Shown: positions 1-12,200 of the stretch, piece by piece
Layout: every line of letters starts with the position of its first letter
Numbering within the stretch: the stretch's first letter is position 1
DNA from: Ischnura elegans
Taxonomy: Eukaryota; Arthropoda; Insecta; Odonata; Coenagrionidae
Assembly: GCF_921293095.1 (NCBI RefSeq)
Contig: NC_060254.1
Location: 58,140,069-58,204,068, forward strand
Length of the DNA: 64,000 nucleotides
Direction: 5' to 3'
Notes under the pieces: generated by a model
The model's input: the letters and a program-made list of their open reading frames with translations, nothing else
Told to the model about the DNA's origin: nothing
The model's database searches: none
Made by a program: the position numbers and the translations under genes

Positions 1-59
1 AAAGGGTGAAGCCGCATGCGAATGTGAAACTGATCCTTGCCGCAATTCTTCACCATGTA
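1..59 (-). CDS. RpL10: RPL10 third coding exon, incomplete at window edge
   Basis: It starts after a TTTTAG acceptor on the minus strand and reads [19 protein letters not shown], continuing past the window edge. This matches the conserved loop that follows ICANK in uL16 proteins. Confidence 0.94.
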
Positions 60-539
60 CTAAAATTAAAGAATAAAATACCTTAGTGTACAGAACGAAA
101 CTTATTACACTTACGTATGAGCACACCTTTAAAACTTTTTACCTTATTAGCACAGATACGTCCCGCTTCAAGAGCTTCGGAGGAAAGCTGTTCATACTCG
201 TCAGAAACTAAATGGACACACAGGGGGAAATCTTCTACGCGGGCTTTCTTCTTCCCCAAGTCAAAGATCCTAATTTTTGGGTCAGGAACACCTCTACAAA
301 ACCTTGACTTAGGATAAGGTTTGTTTTTGCAGTAGCGATAGCTGTAACAATAACCACCCGTTAGAACAACTAGACGCTTGGTAAATCATATTTACATGCT
401 CCGACTTTCAATGGAACTAACGACAATATGAAAGTACTTAAAATAGAATAAAAGCAAGATAAAAGGCCATAAGAGAATGAAACTTAAACTAAAACAAGTT
501 AAAAGACAGAACTCACCATCTCGCTGGTCGCCTACCCAT
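1..539 (-). CDS. RpL10: 60S ribosomal protein uL16 (RPL10), 5' part of the gene, cut by the left window edge
   Basis: Encodes the start of uL16/RPL10, a large-subunit ribosomal protein that joins late in cytoplasmic 60S maturation and sits near the peptidyl transferase centre. Three coding exons on the minus strand join in phase: 517-539 (begins MGRRPAR), 143-341 and 1-59. The joined product starts [20 protein letters not shown] and continues through [36 protein letters not shown] and [11 protein letters not shown] to [19 protein letters not shown]. This is the highly conserved eukaryotic uL16 N-terminal half. About 93 codons are visible of the roughly 215 usual for the family; the rest lies beyond position 1. 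All splice sites are GT-AG with no frame damage, so this is an intron-bearing functional gene and not a processed copy. It is divergent from SNX29. Confidence 0.96.
143..341 (-). CDS. RpL10: RPL10 second coding exon
   Basis: 199 nt, read from 341 to 143 on the minus strand. It follows a TTACAG acceptor and ends AATAAG before a GTAAAA donor. It encodes residues 8-74, from YRYCKNKP to GRICANK. It carries 1 nt of a split codon at the front and ends on a codon boundary. Confidence 0.96.
517..539 (-). CDS. RpL10: RPL10 first coding exon (codons 1-7 plus 2 nt)
   Basis: The start codon complements CAT at 537-539 and is followed by GGT AGG CGA CCA GCG AGA TG, then a GTGAGT donor on the minus strand (515-516 is the complement of GT). 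The split TG+C codon gives the conserved Cys8. The exon probably begins at 545, because the minus strand reads a pyrimidine-rich tract and AACAG just upstream. That leaves only 6 nt of 5' UTR in this exon, with an intron in the 5' UTR. Confidence 0.93.
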
Positions 540-706
540 CTTGACCTGTTAAACAATGAAAACACCAAATATTACTAAATACGCACTTTTGGATGCATTT
601 AAGTTATTGTTGCAGGAAAAATAATAATATTCTAACGATGATGTAAAAAATAAAGGCAGATAAATGAAAAGTTTCCCATGTGTTACCACATGCGCGATCC
701 ACGTAC

Positions 707-718
707 CTTCCGGAAGAG
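707..718 (-). promoter_or_regulatory. Probable RPL10 non-coding first exon with 5' TOP start
   Basis: On the minus strand the stretch CTCTTCCGGAAG is followed directly by a strong donor, GTACGTGG. A pyrimidine run starting with C is typical of ribosomal-protein transcription starts (TOP tract). The donor would pair with the acceptor at about 546 to give a ~160-nt 5' UTR intron. The exon limits are inferred; only the donor and the pyrimidine tract are seen. Confidence 0.45.
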
Positions 719-2059
719 ACGTTAAGGTCGAATTAGTATCGAATCGTAAGCATTTCCGACAACTTTCCTCGACCTTGAATCCATGAATCGATTAACAAGA
801 GAGCGCAGTTATTCGAAAATGCGTAGTTTCGATCTCTGTGCTTCATTCGTTTAAAGAAGTAATATTTAGTTTAATGTAATTATGTAATTAAAGAAGTGTT
901 TTCAGACGATAGTTGCTGAAAATTAATTTATATGCCAAGTATTACAGATGTAAAGTTTGTCATCGGAAGATTTAATGTTACCCGTCGATTAAATATCATG
1001 TGGGACCCTAACTTGCCAAGGAAAATATTTAGGTTGAAGACTTATTTATGTTGATATTGTCATGTAATATAGTTTGGATAGCAGCGAAGTAATATTTTCA
1101 GTTCAGTTTAGATTGTTTTGTGTTTTACCTACCAGGAAAATGGAAATAGTGAACTGTGTCCTATGTTCGTTGAAGTATCAAAGTATGTCTCCGAAAAATT
1201 TCATTGTGTATTTGTTGAACTTCGCGTGACCCTTGCTAAACTTAGGATCCTGAAATATTTGAGGAGCCAGGGTCTGGTTGCCTGTGGTGAGTTTTTAGCT
1301 TCTTACTATCTCTTTCTTTGTGGGCGCTTTATGGAAGTGTATGTCAAGGTTAATCACATGCGTATTAATCACGCATTTATCTCTAGAGTATGGGTACAGC
1401 CTCCCAGTATTAATCTTCAGTAGTTTTATTGGTTCGGATGCCGGGGAAACGTATTGTACTCCATGGAATGTTTAAACGGAGTAGTTGTATATGAAAAATG
1501 ATCGACTATAATGTGCGTAGTCCACTTTTTTGATAAATATTTTAATGTTTAACCACTGTGTAACATGAGGAATTTAATGCGATGATGTTAATTTAATAGT
1601 GTTGTGAGAAAGAGACCTTATCTATCCAGGTTATATTTATTATTGTTTTACTTTGAATCACTGTCAGCAAATATCTGTTTCAGCTCTTTCTTAGACTTAA
1701 TATGTAATTATTAAAGCTAGCATATTGTTTCTGGGATTAGAATTATTATTGTACGAAAAATGAAATAATCTACGGATTTCCAGGGCTTCTTATACTAATT
1801 CTTTGCTGTATTAGAAAATGCATGTAGAAAGCCGTTTTCATTGCCACCTATTCCATCACTTCTTTAATTCATTCTCTGCTCAGAAGTCCATTTTCACTTT
1901 GTCTTAAAGATTGGCCAAAGTGTTAAAACTTGGAGTCTATTATATTCTTGGTCATGATAAAAGTTGCAGTAATGTCTTCTTAATGCACACTTTTAAATTA
2001 AGGACTACCAAGTCCCATCTTTTGATTTATTTATAGACAAGCACATTGATACTATGGAT
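719..2059. promoter_or_regulatory. Intergenic region between divergent RPL10 and SNX29, with possible SNX29 first exon
   Basis: AT-rich DNA separating two genes transcribed away from each other. I see no coding frame with support. Two overlapping TCAGTT words (1098-1108) resemble an arthropod initiator. A good donor (CCTGTG then GTGAGT, exon end 1286) lies downstream, so a non-coding SNX29 exon of about 1099-1286 is possible. The SNX29 start codon exon has an acceptor at 2968-2969, so at least one upstream exon must exist. No TATA box is convincing. Confidence 0.3.
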
Positions 2060-2780
2060 CAAAAAGTTTCCCAACAGTTGGAGTGGCGCCATAGTTGCTA
2101 TAATTGAAAATTTAGCTTACTCTCTCATTGTATATTAATCCAATGTCTCGCTGCAACAGCGGAAATAAAAATAGTAATGCACATGAAATCCTTGTGAAGG
2201 CTTTGCGGTGTGGTGAATATTCAGCTGAGTGGTTTACAGGTTATGCACCATGTGTCCATCGTTGAAGATGACAGTATAGCAGGCATTGCACCTTGCTTTT
2301 CAAGGCCGATGAAGTGTCGATGTATCCTGTAAACCTCTCCTCTGAAGAATAACGTGCATTAGTGTTTAATGATCATGGAGCATGTAATCTAATTAATCGA
2401 TTTACTTACACTTGTACAAAATAAAACAATCTGTTATACTCTCCAGCCCAGTTATGAGCACTTCAAAGTGTGTTTTCTATATTTTTTTGTATGGAGCAAG
2501 GTTACATAGTTGCAGGTGTATTTGTTTACTTATCACTCAAATCATAGGGTACTGAGAGTGCAATTTCTCATGTTTTATTTAAATTTAGTTTTTTACTTGC
2601 TTTTCCAGAAACAGTAGAAGTTATGTATGTATCTCGGTTAATGGCAAGTAACTTTAGAGTTTTCAAATTGAAATCTTCACAAGCAAGGTCTTGGAATAAC
2701 TTAAAGCTGTAGTGGTATTAAAAACTGAGGTAGTCTACTGGCAAATGTGATGCGGCTCAATGTATTGGGAAACTTTTTTG
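2060..2780. repeat. Possible inverted-repeat element upstream of SNX29
   Basis: CAAAAAGTTTCCCAA at 2060 and its near complement TTGGGAAACTTTTTTG ending at 2780 face each other about 720 bp apart. Inside, TGGTTTACAGG near 2231 and CCTGTAAACC near 2326 form a second inverted pair. No target duplication or coding frame was found. The superfamily is unknown, and the repeat may also be a chance match. Confidence 0.3.
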
Positions 2781-2819
2781 ATATAATATAAATCCAAGTC
2801 CTGAGGGGTAAAATAAACT

Positions 2820-2890
2820 CTCTGAGGCAGGATTCAAACTCATGGCCTTAAGGTTGTTGGATGAGCATGTTATTCTGCTGTTTCAGAGGT
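2820..2890 (-). repeat. tRNA-like (B-box) SINE relic
   Basis: On the minus strand GAGTTTGAATCCTGCCTCAG resembles a pol III B box and tRNA T-arm. It is preceded by tRNA-like text with no clear A box. Degenerate and weak. Confidence 0.25.
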
Positions 2891-2975
2891 CTATCATTTT
2901 TTTTCCATGTGCATATTTCTTCGTGAAGTTGGATAGGTTTGGAAACTAATGTTCCCGTTTGTACTGTAGTGCGTC

Positions 2976-3265
2976 ATGAAGATGATGTCTGCTGTAGTGC
3001 CCAGAGCTGGATCTGTGGGCAGCAAACCAGAGACGTCCTCTGTAAGCCAAGGTGCCGAGGCCACAAATGGGAAGGAGGCTGAGCGAGAGGCGATTTTGCA
3101 AGGGCTGCTGGGAGCGGTGAAGGCTTGTCAGGCTCGCTTTGGTGCTCGTCGGGAGCTTGCCACTGAGAGTGAGCCATGCGTTGCCAACCTGTGTCTTGCA
3201 CTCGAGGCGGTTCTCAGCCATGGACTGCGCAAGGCACCAGAAAGAAGTGCTGCTGAAGGCCTGTG
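2976..3265 (+). CDS. SNX29: SNX29 exon 1 (coding), start of RUN domain
   Basis: Acceptor TACTGTAG ends at 2969 and the ATG lies 7 nt inside the exon. Donor is TG/GTGAGT. Residues 1-96; the RUN domain begins near ILQGLLGAVKACQARFGARR and continues to CLALEAVLSHGLRKA. Ends with 2 nt of a split Trp codon. Confidence 0.9.
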
Positions 3266-6200
3266 GTGAGTGAACAGAGGAATTGGAACTAGAAAATGCA
3301 TCTCTATGCTTTGTAATCTGTAAAGTAGTGATTAAATGTGTAAAAGCACTGTGTAAACTGGCGATTGGCTTCGACTTACAATCGACTTTTTGTGGTAGCA
3401 TACCTAATTAGAAATCAAGACTTCTGGGTTGGAATCCCAATCAAGTCAAAGGATTTTGTCGTAACTATGGTCCTCCTCTGATTGAGTGATATATATTTAC
3501 ACTCTTAAACCCCAATGGATTTATGGTGGCTTGTTAATGGAAAGTGGTATGTGCTGGTGGAAGAATGTGGGTAAATATTTAACTGATTTCTACAGTGTTT
3601 GATGTCAAATTCAACAAAATTATGATCATACTTTATATAATTTTGTTTTGTAGATTTTGGCTGATGATTCAATATCACCAAATTATCCAAAATTCCTGTA
3701 ATCTGTCTGTAAGTGGGTGGGGTCCTCCCATTGGCCCTCAGGATAATTGGGAATTGTGCATGAATTTTTAGTCCCTGGAATTATGCATGAATTATTTATG
3801 AATTTTTGCTTTGACCGGGGAATTTCAAAACATTTTATTTAAAATTCATTTCACATAATATTTTGCCACTTCAACGCATGTTTTCTGGCCGAAAATGTGT
3901 TTGCCGTAATTTCACGTGCTGTGTCTTAATAGAATTTTTTTTACAGCCTCATCGAAACATTGACTGTCAGAAAAGAAAACAGATTCGAAATTTCTATTAT
4001 CTGTTCATTTTATCTCTGCGGGTCAGCTTTCGTGAGATTCCGGACACTCTCGAAGGGCCTCGCTGAAGGGGGAGGGGCCTCACTGAAGGGGAAGGGGTAG
4101 TACCGAGAGAGAGAGAGCAGGAGCGACCTTAACGTTGCCAAATGTACACAGGCGCCCTAGTGTCCCACTGAAAAGGTGTGACTCATACGTGGCCACAGAT
4201 ATTTTGGGCCTGGCGGCGAAACAATGCATACAATGTATAGCTACTTATTTAGAGGGGATTGAGGATAATCCCATCTCAGAAGCCAGGATATTGTCCGCTA
4301 AACGCGAGACCGCTGGTGAAAGGCATACATAGGCGTAACATCCTTATAAACGAGGAGTGCAAGGGAATTCGTGAGGATGAGGATGCAAAAACAATGGAGA
4401 AAAGTAGCACGACGGGTATTTTATTACATAATTTATTTTGCACTTATTGCTGGAGCGGTGTGGCTAATAAATCAACCTCCTCGTCTTCCCTCCCGTCAGT
4501 GTCTTAATTTTCGGAGTCACTTTCGGAGCCTTCAATGAACACGCTTGGATGTTAATCTTTTAAATCAGAGGTATACAAAACTATATAGGTTGTAATACCC
4601 AAAAGTAAATACGGAGTTGAGGAAAAGGGTTAGGGTTTGGTAATAAAGGGATCGGAAAAGTACTGAGAGGGAATAGGTGGAGGGAGGGAGTCGGTGCTGA
4701 TGGGAATGCAAAAGGTGAATAAAAATTTTCTGGAAAGGCGATGTAAAAGGATTGATGTGGAAGAATAAGGAACAGTAAGTTATAAGTTGGATTTAAATGG
4801 AAGAATCGAAGAACACCAAGAGAACGCGCGAGATTTGGCAACACAGCTAGCAGATTCACGAAGTTGACGCGACGGAGGTCTGAGAGCGACTGAAATTCCG
4901 AAGTGCTAGGCCACGCCTACTGTCTGCTGATTGGAAGAGGGAAAGTCACGTGTAGATAAACTTTCCCTCCTCTCACCCCCAACTCGGTTAAGCCACACCA
5001 GCTCACCCGCCAAGATAAAGTGAACAGACCTTAGTACTATTGACTCAAGTGAGATTCAAAAACGCGAAGAATAGAACGCCATCAACATTTGAGGCCGAAG
5101 CAACATCTTGGATTGCGTTCAATAAATTTAAATTTTAAGCACAATGTGTGCTAACTAATCCATTCCTTGTCCTTATAAATAAATATAATATTATTTCAAA
5201 GTATTGAACTGATTTTGGTTGTTTTTAAAGTCTTATCTATCGCAGCAGAATTAATCGGGAATTTTGTAAAATTTCCCAGGAAAACTGGGAATTATGCATG
5301 AATTTTTCTGCTCTGGGGGCTATCCTGTTATGTCAGCCAAACAGGGATGAATTTTCTGACTCGTTTGTTTGAACACAAAAGGCACTTAGCGAACCATGAC
5401 CCCAAATCTTACCATGCCAAGCACCTAATGTAAAATAAAACATGATTCAAATTTTGATGTGAAAATTATTCACTATCATGAAAAAGGACTAGATTAGATT
5501 TGGCCAAAGTGTGGGAAATAGAAGAAAGTAAAAGGGAGAAATTTGATTTATTAAACAAAAATGAGCGTGTTAGTCATTCCCCAATCTTCGATATAATCCC
5601 TTAACTGAGTTATAACCTAAGTCTCTTCCCCAAAAAAGTTTTTTTATCTTATCACATGACACAAGTCCAGAATTTGGTCTTATGGTCTCTGTATGTTGAA
5701 CCGTGTTTCTATGCTTCCTCCCCCCAACATTTTCCTCCATATTCTTCCTTCTGATCCTTCCCCTCCCATTACTTTTAGAAGATTTATATGCATATCTGTC
5801 TGGAATTGAATTATTTTAGTCTGGTGATGACTGTAAGCCAGTCGAAACATGTGTGGAAGAGTTTGTGAAATAAAATTAAGTGGGCAGTATGATATCTTTG
5901 TGTATCATTTTAAATGCTGTTCTATGATATCTCTCTGGAAAAAGTTGACCTTTATTTAATGCAGCTAGAAGGTTGATGCATCAATATGTATTTTGTGTAT
6001 AATTAGAGTATAAGTTGAGCCCTGGGGTGGAGGAAGAAGGATTCTCATTCACCCCAGATTAAATATGTACAACTTTATGTGCTATGCTATACTTTTCATT
6101 TTGCTTGCACTTCAGGCATGTCACCGAGATTGTGTCCAGCAGCCTCAATCTTGTTCGTGGCAGCAGTGAATCACCACCAGGTGACCAAACTATAGCCATA

Positions 6201-9200
6201 GGCCTTTGATTCTCTCTTTGAGAAGGTCTGATTAAGATTTGCTGTATAAATCCCCTAACCATGGCTCTTACTGACTTTATTTTACAGCGTTTTGGCCTTA
6301 TGTTCGTGAGCAGCTAACAAACCATGAGAAAGAGAGATTTGCATTATGCTTGCGAAGGGTCACTACGGATGTGGGTCGTGGTAGAGCATGGCTGCGCTCT
6401 TCCTTAAATGAGAGGTAATGGCACAGAATCATCGTCCAACATTTGCTATGTCCTTGAGATTAATTCCATCTCAATGTTTTCCTTTTAGTATCGATTGCTA
6501 TGCATACTTAAGTACGTAATAATCACTTGATATAAAACAACTTCTTTCATGGATGAATTACCTATTGACAAGTTTCCGTGAACATGTTTTTTGTCTTTTG
6601 TGCCAAGGAATTATCCAATTTTATGAAATTTCTTCCAAGTGCCGGCCTCGGTGGCGGCGGGGTAAAGTCCTCGCCTGCCAAACATGAGGTCGCGGGTTCG
6701 AGTCCCGCCTGAGTAAGTTCCCCTTATCCAGGGCATGGTTGTTCGTGTACGTTTCATTGTTGAATCTGTTGAATACCCCGATTTAAAATGGCCTAGGAGA
6801 GCTGTATTCGGAGGTTTGGGAATAAAATAAAATAAAACAAGTGGGGTACCAGGGACTAAAATAAATCATCACACTTTCTTCTCATTGTGAATATGTATTT
6901 GTCAGGAAGCTTGTTGCTTATGAAGTCAAAAGTAATTTATTGCTAGTTGAATTTTAACTTCTATGATTTTGTTGGCCTTGTACAGTTCGCTTTTGGTAAT
7001 CTCTTTTCATTTCATCTCAGATCTCTAGAGAGGATTTCTCATTCCTTGATATGGCCTGCTCCGGCATCTCTGAGTGATGCATTCTATCACTCATGGGCAT
7101 TCATCCGAGATGAGGAGAGAGCAGGTGTCCTGCCCACAGCTGCAGCTGGTATGCATTCACGTCACTTTCAAAATGTATTTTTCCTCATTTTTTCTTTGGT
7201 TTGTGAATGGTAATGTCAGAATTACGGAAAAGAGTAATGTCATGGTGGACAGGCATGGGGATTGGGTGTTGAACTTGCAGGGAAACGAGTGACTTTACAT
7301 TATGGAAGATGGATATTATGATTGGCTACGGAAAACTGGTGTAAAGTGGTTTGCCCCATTAAAAAAATCCTCACTTTTTTTCCCAATTATTTATTAAGGC
7401 TGCTATACACGGTGAATGATCATGTTGAATGATCACGTGATCATTCACAGGATCATGTGAGCAAAATAGAATATGTTCTAATTTTCAGTAAATGATCATA
7501 CGCATGACGGTTCATTTGCAAATTTTTCCGTTATACTCTGCGAATGATCTCATTAGCATGATCATTCACCATGTATATTGGTCTTTTCAACCTTTTGTAT
7601 CATAAGCAATATTTTCAGCATTATAGAAATGGCTACATTTTTTATTTGAAAACAGTTTTTTCACTTTGTGAAAATGCATATCTTGCTTGAATCAAATTAT
7701 TGTATTAACCCTTTCGCTGCTACAAGCGGGAATACCCGCAAAAAACATTATGGTTATTGCCTGCGACATGCGGGGATATTCCATGACTTTCAATAAACTT
7801 TTCCTTTCAACACGACATGCGGGTAAATATCTACGTTTTCGAAAAACCCTCCCTTCGGTCGTAGGTGCTGTCATCTGCTCGAAATTCTAGCGGAACTACG
7901 TCCATTCGTGCGGCGACATTCAGCGACGTCAAATGAATGATTCAATTCATTTTTTTCTGGATAATAGGCAAAATAATGGAACCGATGAAAAATCTATTGA
8001 AGCAGCAAAAGGGTTAAGTGAAATGTGGTGGAAAAGTATTTTATTGTAAATCATAAAATTTTTGTACTGTCCCCTTAAGTTTTTTTAAAATACGATGTAT
8101 TTTGATGCCTCGGGATCATTATTAGGTCAGCAGATATGGTCGTCGTGTTTTTTCTAAATCATCAAAACACATCTCATGTATCATACATGTAACACTTGGG
8201 AATATGGGCTTCCAAAAGGCCACTTGCAATGGTGAACCTCATTCCAGTGGTCAATCCACACTTAGCTGTAAATATAGAATATTTCAATTCTTCCCCATGA
8301 ATGGAGTTTAATGCAGGGTTATTCTAAATTATGGAACCATTTTCAAAACTGTACATATTTATTTTAGCACAAATCCGAAATGAACAAGCTTTATATCAAT
8401 GAAAAGAGGAAGTTTCGAAGTTTTTCATAATGTGCGATATCAATTTAGATTAATAAATTTTATATTTTGTATTAATTAATTAATTTATAATAATTATTTT
8501 GTATCTGGATATGTTATAAATGTTCAATGTGGCCACCATTGGCTGCGTAGCAAACATCGATGCAGTAGCCAAACTCGTCCCAAACATATGAAAGCGTATC
8601 TGCTGTTAACAATTGCACGGCAGTAATGATCTGGTTTTGCAGATCATTCAGAGTGGTTGGTAGAGTTGGGATGTAAACAGCAACCCTCACATAACCTCAT
8701 TAGAAATAGTTGCAGGCTTTGAAATGAGGATATCTCAGAGGCAAGAAGTTCAGAGCCAGGTCACATTTTGAATTATTAAATATTTATTAAAAACTAATTA
8801 GTTATTACAAATTATTAAATTTGTTAAATTAAACTGACATCGCACAAAGAAAAACTTTGAAACTTCCTCTTTTCATTGGTAAAAAGCTTGATAATTTTGG
8901 ATTTGTAATTGAATAAATACGTACTAAGTTTTGAAAATGGATCTGTCATCTAGAACAATCCTGTATTATATGTAATGAGAAAAAAATCCCCAGGATCACA
9001 CTTACTTGAAAGCCAAAGGCCCATGGTTCAATACCAGGTTGGGAACTATTTTTTCCAATGACAAATATTGCGAATTATATCACTGTTTACGCAGCTGTAT
9101 TGAAATATGTATTCTGCATTTATTACCAAGTGTTAATTTATATATAATTTTAAATGTGTGTAATTTAGGATAATGAGTTAGGTTTGTTTATTTCTCTCTT

Positions 9201-12200
9201 TCCTGTAGGTCTGGCCTCAATTGTGTTTGCCATTGGCATTGACAATGAAGCAATGGATCGTCCATCGTGGAATGAAAGTGGGCCATTGTCACCCCTCTCC
9301 TCATCTTCGCCATTGTCTTCGGAGCCCATTATTGCTGCTCCTAGTGCTGGTAAAGTTTTTTTTATGTTTGTCAAAATTTGCTATTACATGCAGTAGAGCT
9401 CCGTTCCATATTTCACTTCCCTCCGTTAGAATCACTTGCCTTCTACCCCTCCTTAACTTCTTGAAATTGCCGGAATTAATCTTGCTGATATGGATTATTC
9501 TTGGCTAGTTTTAATGCTGATGATTAAAATGCGATGAGTGGTTTATTTTTCGGTCACGCGTGAATGCTTGAGCAGAAATCTGTCGTTAGCGCCTGAACTC
9601 CTCTTCTCAGTGAACTTTATTGTTTCAGGCCAAGTACCATACCTTTTTATTGTTTCCTCTTCTCAGGCTAGGAGAACACTTGAACTCCCACTTTTGCCAT
9701 TTGCTGAGCAAAAATTACTCCTGTAATATGGCGATTCATAGGTTTAAATGGCCAAATACCAACTTAGGATGAGTTCTATCTCCTTAGCCCTCTAATTATG
9801 AAAAATAGATGGATCATCTAATTTTGTATGTTACCATGTACCCAGGCACGTAACTAGAAATTTGCTTTGGAAGGGTAATGGGTGGTATCCATGTTGCCTT
9901 AACTGGAAATATTTTATCAATTTCCAGAAAATTACAAGTTCCATTATATAAGCTATAAAATTTCATTTGCATACTGCTGATATTTATTTGTAGTCATCTT
10001 TGGTTTTTACTGAAATGGCCATTGTTATTATGGATATTGCTATGTCTCTGAAGTGTTAGTTTAATGAAATCTGCCTTTTTCTAAAAATGTTTTATGGTTA
10101 AAAACACTGCTGGGAGTAGTTATCATTTTGTAATTTTGAGAAAATTTCTGATCTGAAACCCTGATCTCAGTTCACAACTTTTAATAATTAAGAGAAAGTC
10201 AGTGGATAAATTATGATAGGCTAGTTGTCTATTAAGGGGATACATCATGGGCAATTGGTGCATGGAAAAAAATTTTGAGGGTTGGAGGGCAGTTGTAGCC
10301 CTCTCTGGCTATGTGCCTGCCTCTAGCCCAGCCTCAGATAACAGGGCTGTTATCAATGCCGTATTTGTATCATTGGATATGAGGCAGGGTTCCCACTCAA
10401 CCGTGAAAACCTTAAAGCCGTGAATTAGCCGTGAATTTCGTTTACCGTGAAAAAACATGGAAAAAGCCATGAATTTCATCATGTAACCTTAAAAATCTCT
10501 CAAACTTGATTTTAGAACTACGATTGAAAGAGCAAATGAAAAATTGATATGTTTCAAGGTCAGTCATGCACAGACACTGCCCACTCATTTATCTGCACAC
10601 CTATATTCTAAGCGCAAATATTGGTCCGTGTGCCATGATTACACATTGACCTTAAGTCTGTATCAAGGCCGGAAGACTGGTAACCAAAGTATTCATTAAC
10701 CCTGGCAAAAATTCAGACACTTCTTAATTTCCCTGGCACCCTGGTCCCTCATTTTCCGCTAACAGCCTTTAACCGGAGCTGAATTTTGCAAAAGATATGT
10801 GGCATCTGGATAGATAGCACTTTTATTGTTGCGTTTGCAGTCACGGCATGTCGCATTTGTAAAATTTTAAGCTAATCTGCAGCCGATGATCGTTAATATT
10901 AGGGATGAGTCGATTCCAAATGTCGATTCTCGATTCCACCGATTCTCGGGCAAGGAATCGGAATCGAGAATCGATCGCCTAAAGTCGATTCCGATTCCAT
11001 CGATTCCAGGAAGATAAATGTTTTGAGCATAGACTATAAGTTTGGGGCATAAATGCTGCCACACACCTAAGCGGCCGCGGTGTCAGCCTTGCCAGCGCGG
11101 AGGATACGCCCCGCACGCGGGTGCTGCGACGAACATGCCTAAGCGGCCTCGGAAACATTAAAGCCGTGTCCCAATTGGCCATTTGGCTATGCCAATTCCA
11201 GGATTTAGCCATGACGCCATCTTGGAAGGATGTCCCAACTCGTTAGCCAGCATAAGGGAGGGAATTTAGGCAGCTAACGCGGCCGGCAGATTTAGGCATC
11301 GAGGAGTGCATCCTTCGCCCCACTTTTCCCATGATTCAAAGCGTGCAAAGCGTCTTCAGGAGAAAGGGCATCATGGCTGTCAACAAGGGACAGTACTTGT
11401 TTGCAATTAGTGTTGATATTTTGAGAATTGTTCGAATAATTATTAATTTTTATTTTGTTTATAATAATGAAATTGTGTTAATGGAAGTTTAAGAATTACA
11501 GAGAAATTAGTTAACGAGAAGGCGGCGTTAATTTTAATGCTAATTAATGTTTATATGCTTCTTGTGTATGTATATGTTATTTTATAACTTTTTATACCGA
11601 TCACATGTTATCTTTTGCTACCGTTTACTTTTCTAACGTGTTAAATAATGCTTATTGATGTTTATATGCTTCTAATATATTCTTAATTATGTAACACTAT
11701 GTCTAAATTCTTATTTAACACTTTTTGTACATTAGGTTAACACCCGTAAGAATAAACAATTATTATTATATGTTATTGGACAAAGTCCCGAAATTGGAAT
11801 AAGTAACAAAAATTAAAATATATAGTGATTAAAAGATGATACCGAAACCTGATTTATGTACGTAAACCATACTTTAAATAAATTTTGAAAATAAATCCCA
11901 AGTCAGACGGTGACCGTTTGAATAGACTAAATAGACCTGTTCTAATAATACAAAACTAAAAATTAAATTGCTAAAATATAAGGAATTCAAAAAAGTACTT
12001 GGTTGAGAGACGATTGAAATATTACAAACCAATTAAAAGGGATATACGTTAACATTTCGCCACAAACTTAGCTAAAACCTCTTTAACAAAACCATACGGA
12101 ACTAAAAATACGAATTTGAAAGTATACCCCTACTTTACCATTACAAAAAGGTTGTCTAAGATACTAAAATTATGATAAAAAATACTCTTCTCCTCTCAAA

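Noticed and set aside
1118..1423. 101-codon plus frame upstream of SNX29
   Set aside because: No family features; it runs through a probable donor site at 1287 and is at most a non-coding 5' exon.
2946..3401. 151-codon open frame on the minus strand
   Set aside because: It is the antisense shadow of SNX29 exon 1, whose plus-strand RUN-domain coding is clear.
6641..6715. tRNA gene candidate
   Set aside because: B box is good but the A box and acceptor-stem pairing are poor, and a SINE body with AATAAA-type tail follows.
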